Assembly: GCA_036381235.1 (NCBI GenBank)
Contig: DASVDE010000002.1
Span: 116,172 to 180,171 of the forward strand
Direction of reading: 5' to 3'
DNA length: 64,000 nucleotides
Origin: DASVDE01 sp036381235
Lineage (GTDB): Bacteria; Actinomycetota; Thermoleophilia; Solirubrobacterales; 70-9
Part shown: piece after piece, positions 7,979 through 16,725 of the stretch
How positions within the stretch are numbered: position 1 is the first letter of the stretch
Layout of the letters: every line of letters begins with the position of its first letter
Notes under the pieces: generated by a model
Seen by the model: only the letters and a program-made list of their open reading frames with translations
Told to the model about the DNA's origin: nothing
Databases searched by the model: none
Program-made: the position numbers and the translations under genes

Positions 7979-8706
7979 ACCGAGACCTCGAAGGGGACCG
8001 TTAGGGCCTCGCCCTCGACTATCGCCCGCGGCGCAGTCTCGGCAATCCACTCCAGGTGTGGCGCCAGCCGCTCCACCTCGCCCAGCCGCTCGAAGGCGGC
8101 GGCGAGCCGCAGCTGCCGGCCGCCGAGGGAGGTATGCGAGTCGCTACTGAGGACATGGACGAACCCGGCCTCGGCCAGGGCCAGCATCCCGGCACTCATC
8201 TCCTCGCGCAGGAAGAAGTCGGCGGTCGCCTGGACCAGGGCACCGTCGCCGATCAGCTCCCCCAGGCGCTCGAACATGTCGGCGCAGAGATGTCTCTCGG
8301 GGTGGGCGATCAGGGCACGATGGCCCCGCCCGGCCAGATGCTCCACGGCCCAGCGCAGGTTGTCGGAGAGCGGTCCCGGCGCCGGCTCCAGCAGGATCCA
8401 GCGCCCCCCGCCCAGAGCCACGCGGGACAGCTCCTCCTCGCTTAAGTCCTCGACAGCGGTCTCCGCCACCTCTCCTCCCTGCAGGACGACCAGCGGCGTG
8501 CCGTCCTCGCGCAGGCGCGCGTTGAGGGCCGCCACCCGGCCGGCCACCTCGTGGATGCGGACGTCGTGGTCGTGGCGGATGTGGGGCGTGGCGCAAACGA
8601 CCTCGACCCCGTCTTCGGCCCCGATGCGGGCCATCGCCGCGGCGTCGTCGAGGTCGCGGGCGCCGTCGTCGACGCCGGGAAGGATGTGGCAGTGGAGGTC
8701 GATCAT
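7975..8706 (-). CDS. PHP-domain tyrosine phosphatase, CpsB/YwqE-like
   Basis: The 243-residue protein has the metal-binding PHP motifs of the CpsB/YwqE family: LHCHILPGVDDGA (residues 4-16), ATPHIRHDHD, EPAPGPLSDNLRW, IAHPERH and a C-terminal SSDSHTSLGGRQL. Family members are manganese-dependent protein-tyrosine phosphatases that act on bacterial tyrosine kinases controlling capsule or exopolysaccharide export. No tyrosine kinase or polysaccharide gene is adjacent, so the substrate is open. Its stop shares the tetranucleotide CTAG with the convergent PfkB gene. TACCCT lies 11 nt upstream of ATG. Confidence 0.88.
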   Translation of the reverse strand: MIDLHCHILPGVDDGARDLDDAAAMARIGAEDGVEVVCATPHIRHDHDVRIHEVAGRVAALNARLREDGTPLVVLQGGEVAETAVEDLSEEELSRVALGGGRWILLEPAPGPLSDNLRWAVEHLAGRGHRALIAHPERHLCADMFERLGELIGDGALVQATADFFLREEMSAGMLALAEAGFVHVLSSDSHTSLGGRQLRLAAAFERLGEVERLAPHLEWIAETAPRAIVEGEALTVPFEVSV

Positions 8707-8860
8707 GGGCGCTCGGAGCCGAGGGTAGACCGATCGCCCTTCGCCCCCGCGGGTGCAAACCCTCGTTCAGGCACGGGCACGCACGGGCATCGGACTACGA
8801 TGATCGGCATGATCCTGCACCACTCCCGCTGGGCTGGCGGGAGTTGATGGGCTTTCAACC

Positions 8861-9328
8861 GTGGATAAGAAGACGACCCGCAGAGGGAACTATGAGTCGG
8901 GCTCCGACTACGTGCTCGAATATGGCGAGCTGCGCTTCTCGTTCAACGAGGAGGACTTCGGGCAGCGCGTCGAGCAGGCTGCGGTCAAGCTCGGGTTCGT
9001 CGACCAAGGCCTGAGCCCCGAAGAGCTGGACGATCTGCTCGATCTGGCGGTCAGCGGTGAAATCGCCGAGCCCTCCTCTCCCCTTGGCGAGCACATCAAC
9101 GAGAACTGGGAGGACCTGGTCGGCCCCTCCAACCGCAGCCTCGTCCACTGGCTGCGCCGGCTCGTCTTCCGCGGCGCCTGGCTGGACCAGCGGGTCAAGG
9201 AAGGTGAGCTGGACGTCGTCTTCGACGAGCGGACCCAGACCTTCGGCTACGTGCAACCGGATCGCAGCTCGGAGTTGATCGAGCTGTCCAAAGAGCCGTC
9301 CTGGCGGCGCATCGCCTACCGCCGCTAG
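8861..9328 (+). CDS. Hypothetical protein
   Basis: No family is recognised. The 155-residue protein begins at GTG 8861 and is soluble, acidic and compact, with no signal peptide or membrane segment. Visible features are an aromatic segment near the start (SDYVLEYGELRFSFNEEDFG), a helical middle (LSPEELDDLLDLAVSGEIAE) and a Trp-rich region (NENWEDLVG, LVHWLRRLVFRGAWLDQ). Codon use and composition look like those of true neighbours. It stands alone between divergent and convergent genes, and a -10-like TACGAT about 60 nt upstream is weak. Confidence 0.7.
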   Translation: MDKKTTRRGNYESGSDYVLEYGELRFSFNEEDFGQRVEQAAVKLGFVDQGLSPEELDDLLDLAVSGEIAEPSSPLGEHINENWEDLVGPSNRSLVHWLRRLVFRGAWLDQRVKEGELDVVFDERTQTFGYVQPDRSSELIELSKEPSWRRIAYRR

Positions 9329-9341
9329 GAGCCAGTCCTCT

Positions 9342-9932
9342 TCAGGAGCCTTCGTAGAAGGCGCGGGCGCGGATCGCCTCGCCGTCCTCGTTCAGCTCCA
9401 CCGACTCGACCACGCGGGCGCCGTCCTCGCGCCGGTAGACCAGGGCGTAGCCGCCGGAGCCGGTCAGCAGCGCCTCCTCGGTGAAGGCGAGCGCGGGCGC
9501 TCGCTCCAGCCCGCGGGCGAAGTGGGCGCGCAGCTCCTCGCGCCCGCGCAGCTGCCCGCCCTGGGGTCCACCGAACGCAGCGACCGTCGGCGAGGCGAAG
9601 TCGATCTCCTCCGCATAGCACTCGAGGATCGCGTCGATGTCGTGGGCGTTCCACGCCTCCAGCCAGCGATCTGCGTGCTCGCGGGGGCCTCCCTTGCGGC
9701 GGCGCAGAAAGCGGCGGCGGCGCCTGCGGCGGGGGGGTCGCGGCGCCTCCGCGACCCCGGTCGTAACGACCTCCGGCTCGGCCGGGCGCTGCGCGGCGGT
9801 CCCGTTCCCGGCGGCAAGCGCCTCGACCAGCTCGGCCTTGGGCAGCATCCGGTAGCGGGGAACGCCCGCATCGGCGGCCAGCGCGTGCAGCTCTGCGAGG
9901 TGCTTGGACTCCAGCTCTTCCTTCTTCATCAA
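9342..9932 (-). CDS. Rho_N (SAP-like) domain fused to SnoaL/NTF2-like domain
   Basis: The 196-residue protein joins two modules. Residues 1-45 (KEELESKHLAELHALAADAG, then YRMLPKAELVEAL) match the Rho termination factor N-terminal helix-extended-loop-helix domain, found in several nucleic-acid-binding proteins. A very basic linker follows (about 66-82, PRPPRRRRRRRFLRRRKGG). Residues 87-195 form a SnoaL/NTF2-like fold (ADRWLEAWNAHDIDAILECY, FGGPQGGQLRGREELRAHF). The fusion suggests an NTF2-like domain delivered to nucleic acid or ribosomes, but its function is unknown. It lies 21 nt downstream of glpD on the same strand. Confidence 0.82.
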   Translation of the reverse strand: MMKKEELESKHLAELHALAADAGVPRYRMLPKAELVEALAAGNGTAAQRPAEPEVVTTGVAEAPRPPRRRRRRRFLRRRKGGPREHADRWLEAWNAHDIDAILECYAEEIDFASPTVAAFGGPQGGQLRGREELRAHFARGLERAPALAFTEEALLTGSGGYALVYRREDGARVVESVELNEDGEAIRARAFYEGS

Positions 9933-9953
9933 GCGCCAGGTTAGTTGACGCGG

Positions 9954-11642
9954 CTAGGTGCGGGCGGACAGCGCCGCGGCCGGGTCGACTCCCTCCCGGG
10001 AGGAGGCCTGCGGCCAGGCTTCGGCCGCCTGCTTGACCTGACGTCGGGACCAGCCCAACTCCCCGCCGATCGCCTCCGCGACCGGTTTCACGTCGTCCGC
10101 GGTTCGCAGTTGCGGGGCGGCGAGGATGCCGAGCCGGGTGCGACGCAACAGCACGTCGGCGACCGAGCGCGCCTGTTCGAGGCGGGCGGCGATGACGGCC
10201 TCGGCGAGCAGGTCGGGGCGGCCGTCGACCATCGGCCGTGCCAGAGCCGGGTTCTTCCAGGCGAGATCGAGGACCGCCCGCGCCGCGTGGCCGTAGCGGA
10301 AGGCGAGCTGTTTGACGGCGTCCTCCCCCACCCCTTCGGGGGCCTCGAGGTCGTCTGGACGGGCCTGCATCCCGAGCGGGATCTCAGCGGTGTGGCAGGT
10401 GGCCTCGCGGCCCTCGCGCTCGACCAGGCGGTCGACCGTCTGCTTCGCCATCCGCCGCCAGGTGGTCAGCTTGCCGCCGGTGATCGTCAGCATCCCCGAG
10501 GACGTCTCGTACAGCTCCGCCTTGCGGGAGATGTCGACCGACTTCTTGGGATCGCCGGTGGAGATCAGCGGGCGGACGCCGGCGTAGGCGCCGACCAGGT
10601 CGCCGGCGCCGATCGAGGTCCCGAAGTAGGAGTTGATCGCGTCCAGCAGGTACTCGACGTCATCGGCGCCAGGCCGGGGATGGTCGATGTCGCCGTCGTA
10701 GTCGTTGTCGGTGGTCCCGACAAGCGTGCGCCCGTACCAGGGCAGGGCGAAGATCGCGCGCCCCTCGCCGGCCGGGACGATGCAGGCGGCGCGCCCCATC
10801 TCGAGGTCGGCCCGGTCGACGAGCAGATGGGTGCCGCGGCTGGGAGAGATGCGCGGCACGTCCTCCTCGTTGAGGATCTCCTCCGGGCGGATTCGGTCCG
10901 CCCAGACGCCGGTGGCGTTGACGACGCTGGCAGCCCCCACCTCGAAGCGCTCGCCCGATTCGGCCTCCACGCAGGCGACCCCGACAGCGCGCCCGTCGCG
11001 TTCCAGGACCTCGGTCACCTCGGCCCCGTTCAGCATCACCGCGCCGAAGCGCTCCGCCTCTCCGAGGATCGTCAGCACGAGGCGCACATCGTCGGTTTGG
11101 CAGTCGTAGAAGAGGTAGGCGTCCTTGGGATCGCGCGAGCGCAACGCCGGGATCATCCCCAGCACCTCGTCGCGATCGATCGTGCGATGGCGGTCCGGCG
11201 ACCAGTAGAAGTCCTCGTCCTCCTCCTTGGAGGAGCGCATCTCCCGCCGGCTGCGGCCGACGCGCGTCGTCGCCATCACGTCATAGGCGTTGAGGCCGAT
11301 GCCGACTTTGCGATCGCGGCGCTCCTCGCCCAGGGAGGGAACGAGAAAGGGCGTCGGGTAGACGAGATGGGGCGCGAGCTGAACCATCAGCTGGCGCTCC
11401 AACAGCGCCTCGCGGACCAGACCGAGGTCGAAGTTCTGCAGGTAGCGAAGGCCGCCGTGGACCATCTTCGAGGAGCGGCTGGATGTTCCCTGCGCGTAAT
11501 CGCCGCGCTCCAGCAGGGCGACGGAGTAGCCGCGCGAAGCGGCGTCGAGGGCGACGCCGGCCCCAGTGATGCCGCCGCCGATCACGACCACCTCGAAGTC
11601 CCGGCCCGCGACTTCCTCGATTGCCGTCGCGCGCGAGAGCAT
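9954..11642 (-). CDS. glpD: Glycerol-3-phosphate dehydrogenase (FAD-dependent, aerobic type)
   Basis: This enzyme oxidises sn-glycerol 3-phosphate to dihydroxyacetone phosphate and passes electrons to quinone at the inner membrane face. The 562-residue protein has an N-terminal FAD-binding GGGITGAG (22-29), the family signature GTSSRSSKMVHGGLRYLQ, and the C-terminal DAO_C region (RYGHAARAVLDLAW). The length is normal for GlpD. Its ATG overlaps the nitroreductase stop by 1 nt (TGATG), so both are probably on one transcript, and the Rho_N-SnoaL gene follows closely. No glpK or glpF is in the window. Confidence 0.95.
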   Translation of the reverse strand: MLSRATAIEEVAGRDFEVVVIGGGITGAGVALDAASRGYSVALLERGDYAQGTSSRSSKMVHGGLRYLQNFDLGLVREALLERQLMVQLAPHLVYPTPFLVPSLGEERRDRKVGIGLNAYDVMATTRVGRSRREMRSSKEEDEDFYWSPDRHRTIDRDEVLGMIPALRSRDPKDAYLFYDCQTDDVRLVLTILGEAERFGAVMLNGAEVTEVLERDGRAVGVACVEAESGERFEVGAASVVNATGVWADRIRPEEILNEEDVPRISPSRGTHLLVDRADLEMGRAACIVPAGEGRAIFALPWYGRTLVGTTDNDYDGDIDHPRPGADDVEYLLDAINSYFGTSIGAGDLVGAYAGVRPLISTGDPKKSVDISRKAELYETSSGMLTITGGKLTTWRRMAKQTVDRLVEREGREATCHTAEIPLGMQARPDDLEAPEGVGEDAVKQLAFRYGHAARAVLDLAWKNPALARPMVDGRPDLLAEAVIAARLEQARSVADVLLRRTRLGILAAPQLRTADDVKPVAEAIGGELGWSRRQVKQAAEAWPQASSREGVDPAAALSART

Positions 11643-12151
11643 CAGTCGAGGTAAATGGTCATGCGCTCGACCGGGGGTCGCTCCGGAGCGGCTTTCTCCT
11701 GGCGGGGATGGCCGAGGTGCAGGAGGCCGACGAAGCGCTCGGTGTCCGAGAGGCCTACCGCGGCACGCCCCTCCTCGCCACGCAACAAGCCCGGCGTGCG
11801 CCAGTAGCCCGCCAGTCCGCGGGCGTGGGCGGCAAGCAGGACGATGTAGGAGGCGACGGCGGTGGCGTGCAGGTCCTCCTCATCCTGGACCGGATCGCCG
11901 CCGAGGACGGCGGAGACGATGACCAGGGTCGGGCAGCGATCGAGCTTCGCCGCGCCCTCCGCGCCGGCGGCGTCCTTCAGCCGCTCCAACGCCCGCGGCC
12001 CCACCACCCGAAAGCGCCAGGGCGCGGTCAGGTTGTGGTTGGGCGCCCAGCGAGCCAGCTCGAGCAGCTCCTCCAGCTCCTCACGGGACAGGCGTTCGGC
12101 GCCGAACGCCTTGTGCGTGCGGCGGGTGCGGATCGCGGTCTCGACATCCAC
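11642..12151 (-). CDS. Nitroreductase family protein
   Basis: The FMN-dependent nitroreductase fold is seen in IRTRRTHKAFG at the N-terminus (FMN phosphate binding), the substrate/FMN segment LARWAPNHNLTAPWRFRVV, and the C-terminal LLHLGHPRQ. It resembles the YdjA-like subgroup. I chose GTG 12151 (169 residues); a GTG at 12199 would overlap the preceding gene by 28 nt. It is only 20 nt downstream of the B12 transporter operon, so it may be under the same riboswitch. BluB (the benzimidazole synthase of B12 synthesis) is also a nitroreductase-fold enzyme, but BluB motifs are not seen here. Confidence 0.85.
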   Translation of the reverse strand: MDVETAIRTRRTHKAFGAERLSREELEELLELARWAPNHNLTAPWRFRVVGPRALERLKDAAGAEGAAKLDRCPTLVIVSAVLGGDPVQDEEDLHATAVASYIVLLAAHARGLAGYWRTPGLLRGEEGRAAVGLSDTERFVGLLHLGHPRQEKAAPERPPVERMTIYLD

Positions 12152-12171
12152 AGCGACACAGTCTCGCGCTT

Positions 12172-14100
12172 CTACCAGCCGTAGCGTTTGCGAAGCCACC
12201 AGAAGGCGCCGAAGGCCAGGGTGCCCGCCGCCAGCCCGAAGGCGGTCGCGGCGGCTGCCTGGCCGCTGGAGCTGCCATTGGCATCAGGGATATCGGCTGT
12301 CTGCTGCAACACGACCGGCTCAGGGGGGGCGGCGCTGGGCCCCTCCCTCTCTCGACTCCCCGCAGGTGGCGGTGTGGCTATCCCCCCGGGGGTTGGCGAG
12401 CGGGGAGTCGCAAAACGTTCGGGAGGGGCACCACCACCGCCCCCACTGCCAGTGGTCGGCGAGACGGCCGAGGATCCAGATGCAGGGGAAGAGCCAGAGG
12501 CGGCGGGCGATCCGGGCGTCGCCGAAGAGCCGGTTGACGGAGCCTTGGCGGTAGTACCCGTTGAGGAGTTGTTGTTGGCTGGGGGCTTGGGTGCCGGGGT
12601 GCGCGGGGATGGGGTGAGTGGGAAGGCCGTGCCGGACACGGCGACCAGGACCTGGCCGGTCACCCAAACCGGGGTCTGATCGCTGGAGGACGAGTAGCGG
12701 TAGTGGCCGTCGCCGGCCTGGCGGGCGGCGAGGTAGTCGTAAGCGCTGTGGCCCCCCTCCTCGATCGACGAGGGGTCCGCGCCGACGGCGATCATTCCCT
12801 GGATCGCCCAACCGGTCGACTGGGAGTTGGCGGGGCCGTTGCTGCCGGTGACGTAGCCGCCGCTGGGGCGCTGTGCCTTGCGCAGATAGGAGAGGCCGCG
12901 CTGCGCGGCCTTCGTGCCGGGCATCGCCTGCATAACGGCCCCGGTGCCGTCGGCGGTGCTCGGAGAGCCGGGAACGTCGCCCCAACCGCCATCGTTGTTC
13001 TGCACCCTGCCCAGCCAGGAGGTCGTCTCGCCGAGGCCTCCGGTGGCGCCTGCCTCGCGCAGAGCGATGACGCTGAACGCGGTCGTGCCCGGCCAGCCTT
13101 CGAACGAGCCGTTGGCGCGGCGACGCTTCAGCAGTTCGGCAACGAGGTTCCTGCCCGCAAACGAGCGAGGATCGGCGCCGGCCCCCTGCAGGGCGAGGAT
13201 GGTGCGAGCGATGTCGCCGGTGCTGCTCACCTCCTCCGCGTGGCGGCGCAGGAAGTCGACCGGGCTGCGGCCGCTGCGCTGGACGTCGAATGGGTTGCGG
13301 CCGGCGGCCTCCAGGCCGAGCATCGCCCAGCTGGTCATCGCCGCGCTGGACTCGTCGTCCGGCGAGGAGCCCCAACCGCCGTCGCCGTTCTGAGCGGACA
13401 CCAGCCAGGCGCTTGCGCCGCCGGCGGCGGCATGTGAGGACGCCGGGAAGAGCGCGGGAAGCAGCAGCGCGACCAGCAGGGCGGCGACCGCCGGGGCGGG
13501 GATGCGCCACTCGAAACGGGTGCGGAAGCGGGTCAGCATGCGGACCATCGCCGGTCCTGCCACCAGCGCCAGGGCGACGTTGCCCGCCGCATGAGCGACG
13601 TCGAAGGGTATGGCTCGCGCCTCGAGAGTGAGAAAGCGCTCCAGCGAGAGATCACCGCCATAGGTTGCCATCAACGAGAAGTTGAGCAGAGCGCCGTAGG
13701 CGATGCCGGCAAGGCCACAGGCGGCTGCCAGCGTCAGGCGACCCGCGTTGCGCCCCCCCAGGGCGAGCGCCGCGCCGAACACGCCGCACATCCCCCATCC
13801 CGCCATCTGCCAGGGCGTCCAGGGGCCCTGGCCGAACCAGAAGTTGGAGACCAACGCAGCCAGGGCTCCCACGGCGAAGCCCGGAGCGGCGCCGAGCGCG
13901 TAGCCGGCGAAGATGACGATGTCCGTCGTCGGCTTGACGTTTGGGAATGCCGCGAAGGCGATGCGGCCGGCGATCGCGAGTGCCGCCAGCGCCGCGACCA
14001 GAGCCACCACCTGCGAGGGAGGGCGCGAGCGCTCATACCAGGCGAAGCCGCCGAGGACGACCGCCAGGACGATCAGGAAGCTGATCGCCTCCCAGCTCAC
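12172..14100 (-). CDS. ECF transporter S component fused to extracellular transcobalamin-like alpha-toroid
   Basis: This 642-residue fusion is the substrate-specific membrane unit of an ECF importer joined to a secreted binding domain. Residues 1-195 carry about six membrane segments of an S component (KPTTDIVIFAGYALG, SNFWFGQGPWTPWQMAGWG). After another membrane segment (about 203-219), residues 228-490 hold six helical repeats of the prenyltransferase/squalene-cyclase type (SAQNGDGGWG, RVQNNDGGWG, KAQRPSGGY, RQAGDGHY). This is the fold of the transcobalamin alpha domain. A Ser/Pro/Gly-rich stalk (495-610) and a C-terminal anchor (615-636, RKRY tail) follow. GTG 14100 overlaps the ATPase stop by 4 nt. 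B12 as substrate is inferred from the riboswitch and the fold. Confidence 0.85.
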   Translation of the reverse strand: MSWEAISFLIVLAVVLGGFAWYERSRPPSQVVALVAALAALAIAGRIAFAAFPNVKPTTDIVIFAGYALGAAPGFAVGALAALVSNFWFGQGPWTPWQMAGWGMCGVFGAALALGGRNAGRLTLAAACGLAGIAYGALLNFSLMATYGGDLSLERFLTLEARAIPFDVAHAAGNVALALVAGPAMVRMLTRFRTRFEWRIPAPAVAALLVALLLPALFPASSHAAAGGASAWLVSAQNGDGGWGSSPDDESSAAMTSWAMLGLEAAGRNPFDVQRSGRSPVDFLRRHAEEVSSTGDIARTILALQGAGADPRSFAGRNLVAELLKRRRANGSFEGWPGTTAFSVIALREAGATGGLGETTSWLGRVQNNDGGWGDVPGSPSTADGTGAVMQAMPGTKAAQRGLSYLRKAQRPSGGYVTGSNGPANSQSTGWAIQGMIAVGADPSSIEEGGHSAYDYLAARQAGDGHYRYSSSSDQTPVWVTGQVLVAVSGTAFPLTPSPRTPAPKPPANNNSSTGTTAKAPSTGSSATPGSPAASGSSPASGSSAVSPTTGSGGGGGAPPERFATPRSPTPGGIATPPPAGSREREGPSAAPPEPVVLQQTADIPDANGSSSGQAAAATAFGLAAGTLAFGAFWWLRKRYGW

Positions 14101-15830
14101 GCTTCCCCCTCCATCAGGATCGCGGCACCCTGCTCGGGCAGGATCACGCCGGGCAGGTCGAGGACCCGCGCCACCTCGGTGGCGAAATACCAGCCACCGG
14201 AAAGGACCTCTCCGGCGGAGCCGTCGGCGATCACCTCTCCCTCGCCGAGCAGCACCACCCGCTCGGCGAAGGCTGCGGCGAACTCGACATCGTGGGTGGC
14301 GACCAGCACCGCCGCCCCGCGGCGCGCGAGCCCCGCGATCAGATCGACCAGGTCCCCCTTGCGGGCGCGGTCCATGCCGCGGGTCGGCTCGTCCAGCGCG
14401 ACCAGACCGGGCAGCTCCTCTCCCTCCATCTGACCCGCCAGCGCAATCGCCAGCGCCAGCCGCTGCCGCTCGCCTCCCGACAGGTCGCGAGGGTCGGCAT
14501 CGACCGCGTGCTCGAGGCCGACGACCCGCAGCGCCGCCATTCCGGCATCCCCAGGCAGCTCGTCTCCGACCCGCTCTCGAACCAGGTAGTCGCTTGGGTT
14601 CTGCGTCAGCAGCGCCATCCCGCCGGGTGTCTCGAGCTTGCCTCGAACCGGGTCGATCAATCCTGCCGCCGCCCGCAACAGCGTGCTCTTTCCGGCTCCG
14701 TTGCGGCCCATGAGCGCTACACGCTCGGACTGCCCCACCGTCAAATCGATTCCTTTGAGCACGTCGTGTGCGCTGTCCTCTCGCCGAAGCTCGACCCATA
14801 ACCCCCGGGACGAAAGAGCGGCGGCGGGCGGGTCCTGTCGCCGGGGTGGGGCGCCCTCCTTGCCCTGCGCGCTGCTTCGGGCAACGGGACGATTCGGCGC
14901 CAGGGATGAGGCCCCGCCCTCAGCAGCCTCCGGGCTGCGGAGTCCGCCCCACCCCGACACCACCCGCCCGAGCCCCCGTTTCGAGTCAGCAGCGAGAACA
15001 TGCCGGGCGTCGCGGACCCCGACAGGAAGTGGCTCGATACCGCAGAGGGAGAAGAGGCGCGCGGCTGGGGTTTCGAGCGCGGTGTCGGCCCGCTGAGCCC
15101 ATTCGAGGAAGTCGACCGGGATGCCGTCGAAAGCCAGGCCGCCCGAATCGATGGCGAGGACGCGATCAGCCGCCGCCAAGCAGCGCTCCAAGCGGTGTTC
15201 CGCGAGGAGGATCGCCACTCCCCATTCTTCGTTTAGCCGCCTTAAGAGCCAGATGAGCTCATCACCGGCCACAGGGTCCAGTTGAGAGGTGGGTTCGTCC
15301 AGAAGCACCAGGCGGGGGCGGGTGACGAGAGCGGCGGCGAGAGCGACCCGTTGGAGCTCGCCGCCGGAGAGGGTGTCCACGGTGCGATTCAGGAGATGCG
15401 GGATCGCGAGGGCGAGGGCCACCTCCTCGACGGCGCGGGCGCGGGCGGAGGGTGGGTCGCCCCGCATCTCCAGGGGCAAGGCGATCTCGGCGGCGACCGT
15501 GGTCGAGACGATCTGAGTCTCCGGGTCCTGAGCGACATAGCCGACCACGCTCGCCAGCTCGCCCGGACCGGATGAGATCGCGTCGAGCCCGGCGACGCCG
15601 ATGGCGCCGGAGATCTCCCCGCCGTGGAAGTGAGGAACGAGGCCACAAGCGGCGCGCAGCAGCGTCGACTTGCCCGAGGCCGAGCGGCCGGCGAGGACGG
15701 CGAACTCTCCACCGCTGAGCTCCAGCGAGACATCCCGGAGCGTCGCGACCTCTGTGTTGGGATAGGCGTAGGTGAGGCTCTCGACGCGAAGAGCCGGCGT
15801 GGTCCGAGGTTGGGTCGCCAGCTCAGTCAT
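14097..15830 (-). CDS. ECF transporter A component, two fused ATPase domains
   Basis: This is the energy-coupling ATPase of the ECF importer; both ATPases are on one 577-residue chain instead of separate EcfA and EcfA' proteins. Domain 1 has Walker A GRSASGKST (48-56), signature LSGGELQR (154-161) and Walker B LVLLDEP (174-180). After a low-complexity linker (about 290-340), domain 2 has GRNGAGKST (375-383), LSGGERQR (450-457) and LVALDEP (476-482). Both sites look intact, each with the ECF-type Q-loop (YVAQDPETQ, LLTQNPSDY). ATG 15830 overlaps the T gene by 8 nt and the stop overlaps the S gene. Confidence 0.93.
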   Translation of the reverse strand: MTELATQPRTTPALRVESLTYAYPNTEVATLRDVSLELSGGEFAVLAGRSASGKSTLLRAACGLVPHFHGGEISGAIGVAGLDAISSGPGELASVVGYVAQDPETQIVSTTVAAEIALPLEMRGDPPSARARAVEEVALALAIPHLLNRTVDTLSGGELQRVALAAALVTRPRLVLLDEPTSQLDPVAGDELIWLLRRLNEEWGVAILLAEHRLERCLAAADRVLAIDSGGLAFDGIPVDFLEWAQRADTALETPAARLFSLCGIEPLPVGVRDARHVLAADSKRGLGRVVSGWGGLRSPEAAEGGASSLAPNRPVARSSAQGKEGAPPRRQDPPAAALSSRGLWVELRREDSAHDVLKGIDLTVGQSERVALMGRNGAGKSTLLRAAAGLIDPVRGKLETPGGMALLTQNPSDYLVRERVGDELPGDAGMAALRVVGLEHAVDADPRDLSGGERQRLALAIALAGQMEGEELPGLVALDEPTRGMDRARKGDLVDLIAGLARRGAAVLVATHDVEFAAAFAERVVLLGEGEVIADGSAGEVLSGGWYFATEVARVLDLPGVILPEQGAAILMEGEA

Positions 15831-16725
15831 GGGGAGCCAGGCCGGAGAGTACGAGCAGGGCCGCCAGCGCGAGGGTCGGCGGGCCGGTCGAGACCTCGAT
15901 CGTCGGGTAGGCGCTGAAGCCATCGGCGCCGAGCAGCTTGCCGGCGATCGCCGCGACAAGGACAACCGCGCCGACCGCGTAGAAGCGTCGATCGAACCGC
16001 GACTGGTTGAAGGGTTTGACGGCCCATAGGCCCCGCAATCCTTCAGGCCGGTCGCGAGTTGACCGGCGCGGGGCATCGAGTCCGTATCCGCGCAGCTCGA
16101 GCGTGGCCGCCACGTCGACGGCCCGATCCAGCGAGCCGGCGAGAAGGCGGCGGGCGAGGGACGCGCGGCCGACCGGGGCGGCCGCCGGGCCGCGCAGGCG
16201 CGCCGCGTCGCGCAGGCGCGCCGCGTCTGCGGCGGCGACCGGGACGAGACGGGAGACCAGCGTCGCTGTGAGAGCAGAGCGACCGGCGATCGGGCGCAGG
16301 GAGCGCAGCACGCGGTCGGGGTCGACGCAGGAGGAGTAGACGGCGAAGGCGATCATCGCGACAGCGGCGCGCAGGCCGATCACCGCGCCGGCGGCGATCG
16401 CCTCGGCGGTGACGTCGACCTGCCCGAACAGCGGCCAGTCGCCGAGCCGAGCGAGGACGGTGTCCCCGCGGCTGACGACGAGGGCGTTGACGGCGACGAT
16501 CAGCACCGCCAGGGTGAGGCCCATGCGCAGAGCCGCGCGGACGGCGTCGCGGGCGCCGGCGAGCCGGCCCGCGAGGACCGCGGCAAAGCCGGCCGCGGCG
16601 AGGACGATCGGATTCGAGTAGATGAAGGCGACCGTGACCAGGGCGCCGAGGAAGACGACCGCGGCCCCAGGGGACGCCGCCTGGAGCGGGCCGGGCCTCG
16701 GCGTGTAGGCGAACGGCGATCTCAT
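15823..16725 (-). CDS. ECF transporter T component
   Basis: This is the transmembrane scaffold (EcfT/CbiQ family) linking the ATPases to the S component. The 300-residue protein has several membrane segments (about 20-60, 68-90, 105-130 and 250-295) and the two cytoplasmic coupling-helix regions. These are seen as AARLRDAARLRGPA and the Ala-Arg-Gly type motif TLELRGYGL. ATG 16725 forms an ATGA overlap with the lipoprotein gene. The reading frame is open further upstream, but that part is antisense noise. It forms a full ECF module with the next two genes. Confidence 0.91.
   Translation of the reverse strand: MRSPFAYTPRPGPLQAASPGAAVVFLGALVTVAFIYSNPIVLAAAGFAAVLAGRLAGARDAVRAALRMGLTLAVLIVAVNALVVSRGDTVLARLGDWPLFGQVDVTAEAIAAGAVIGLRAAVAMIAFAVYSSCVDPDRVLRSLRPIAGRSALTATLVSRLVPVAAADAARLRDAARLRGPAAAPVGRASLARRLLAGSLDRAVDVAATLELRGYGLDAPRRSTRDRPEGLRGLWAVKPFNQSRFDRRFYAVGAVVLVAAIAGKLLGADGFSAYPTIEVSTGPPTLALAALLVLSGLAPHD

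Noticed and set aside
9945..11654. 569-residue plus-strand frame opposite glpD
   Set aside because: It is antisense to a clear GlpD with full motifs and has composition typical of a mirrored GC-rich gene.
11642..12151. BluB (5,6-dimethylbenzimidazole synthase) as identity of the nitroreductase
   Set aside because: The position after a B12 operon made this tempting, but the sequence fits YdjA-like nitroreductases better and BluB-specific motifs are missing.
14101..14799. Open frame upstream of the S-component gene that would make one 875-residue protein
   Set aside because: The added part is arginine/glycine-rich and is the wrong-frame reading of the ATPase gene. A GTG at 14100 with a 4-nt overlap is the natural start.
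15831..16076. Upstream extension of the ECF ATPase frame
   Set aside because: It overlaps the T-component coding region in another frame and lacks conserved ATPase sequence; ATG 15830 gives the normal start.
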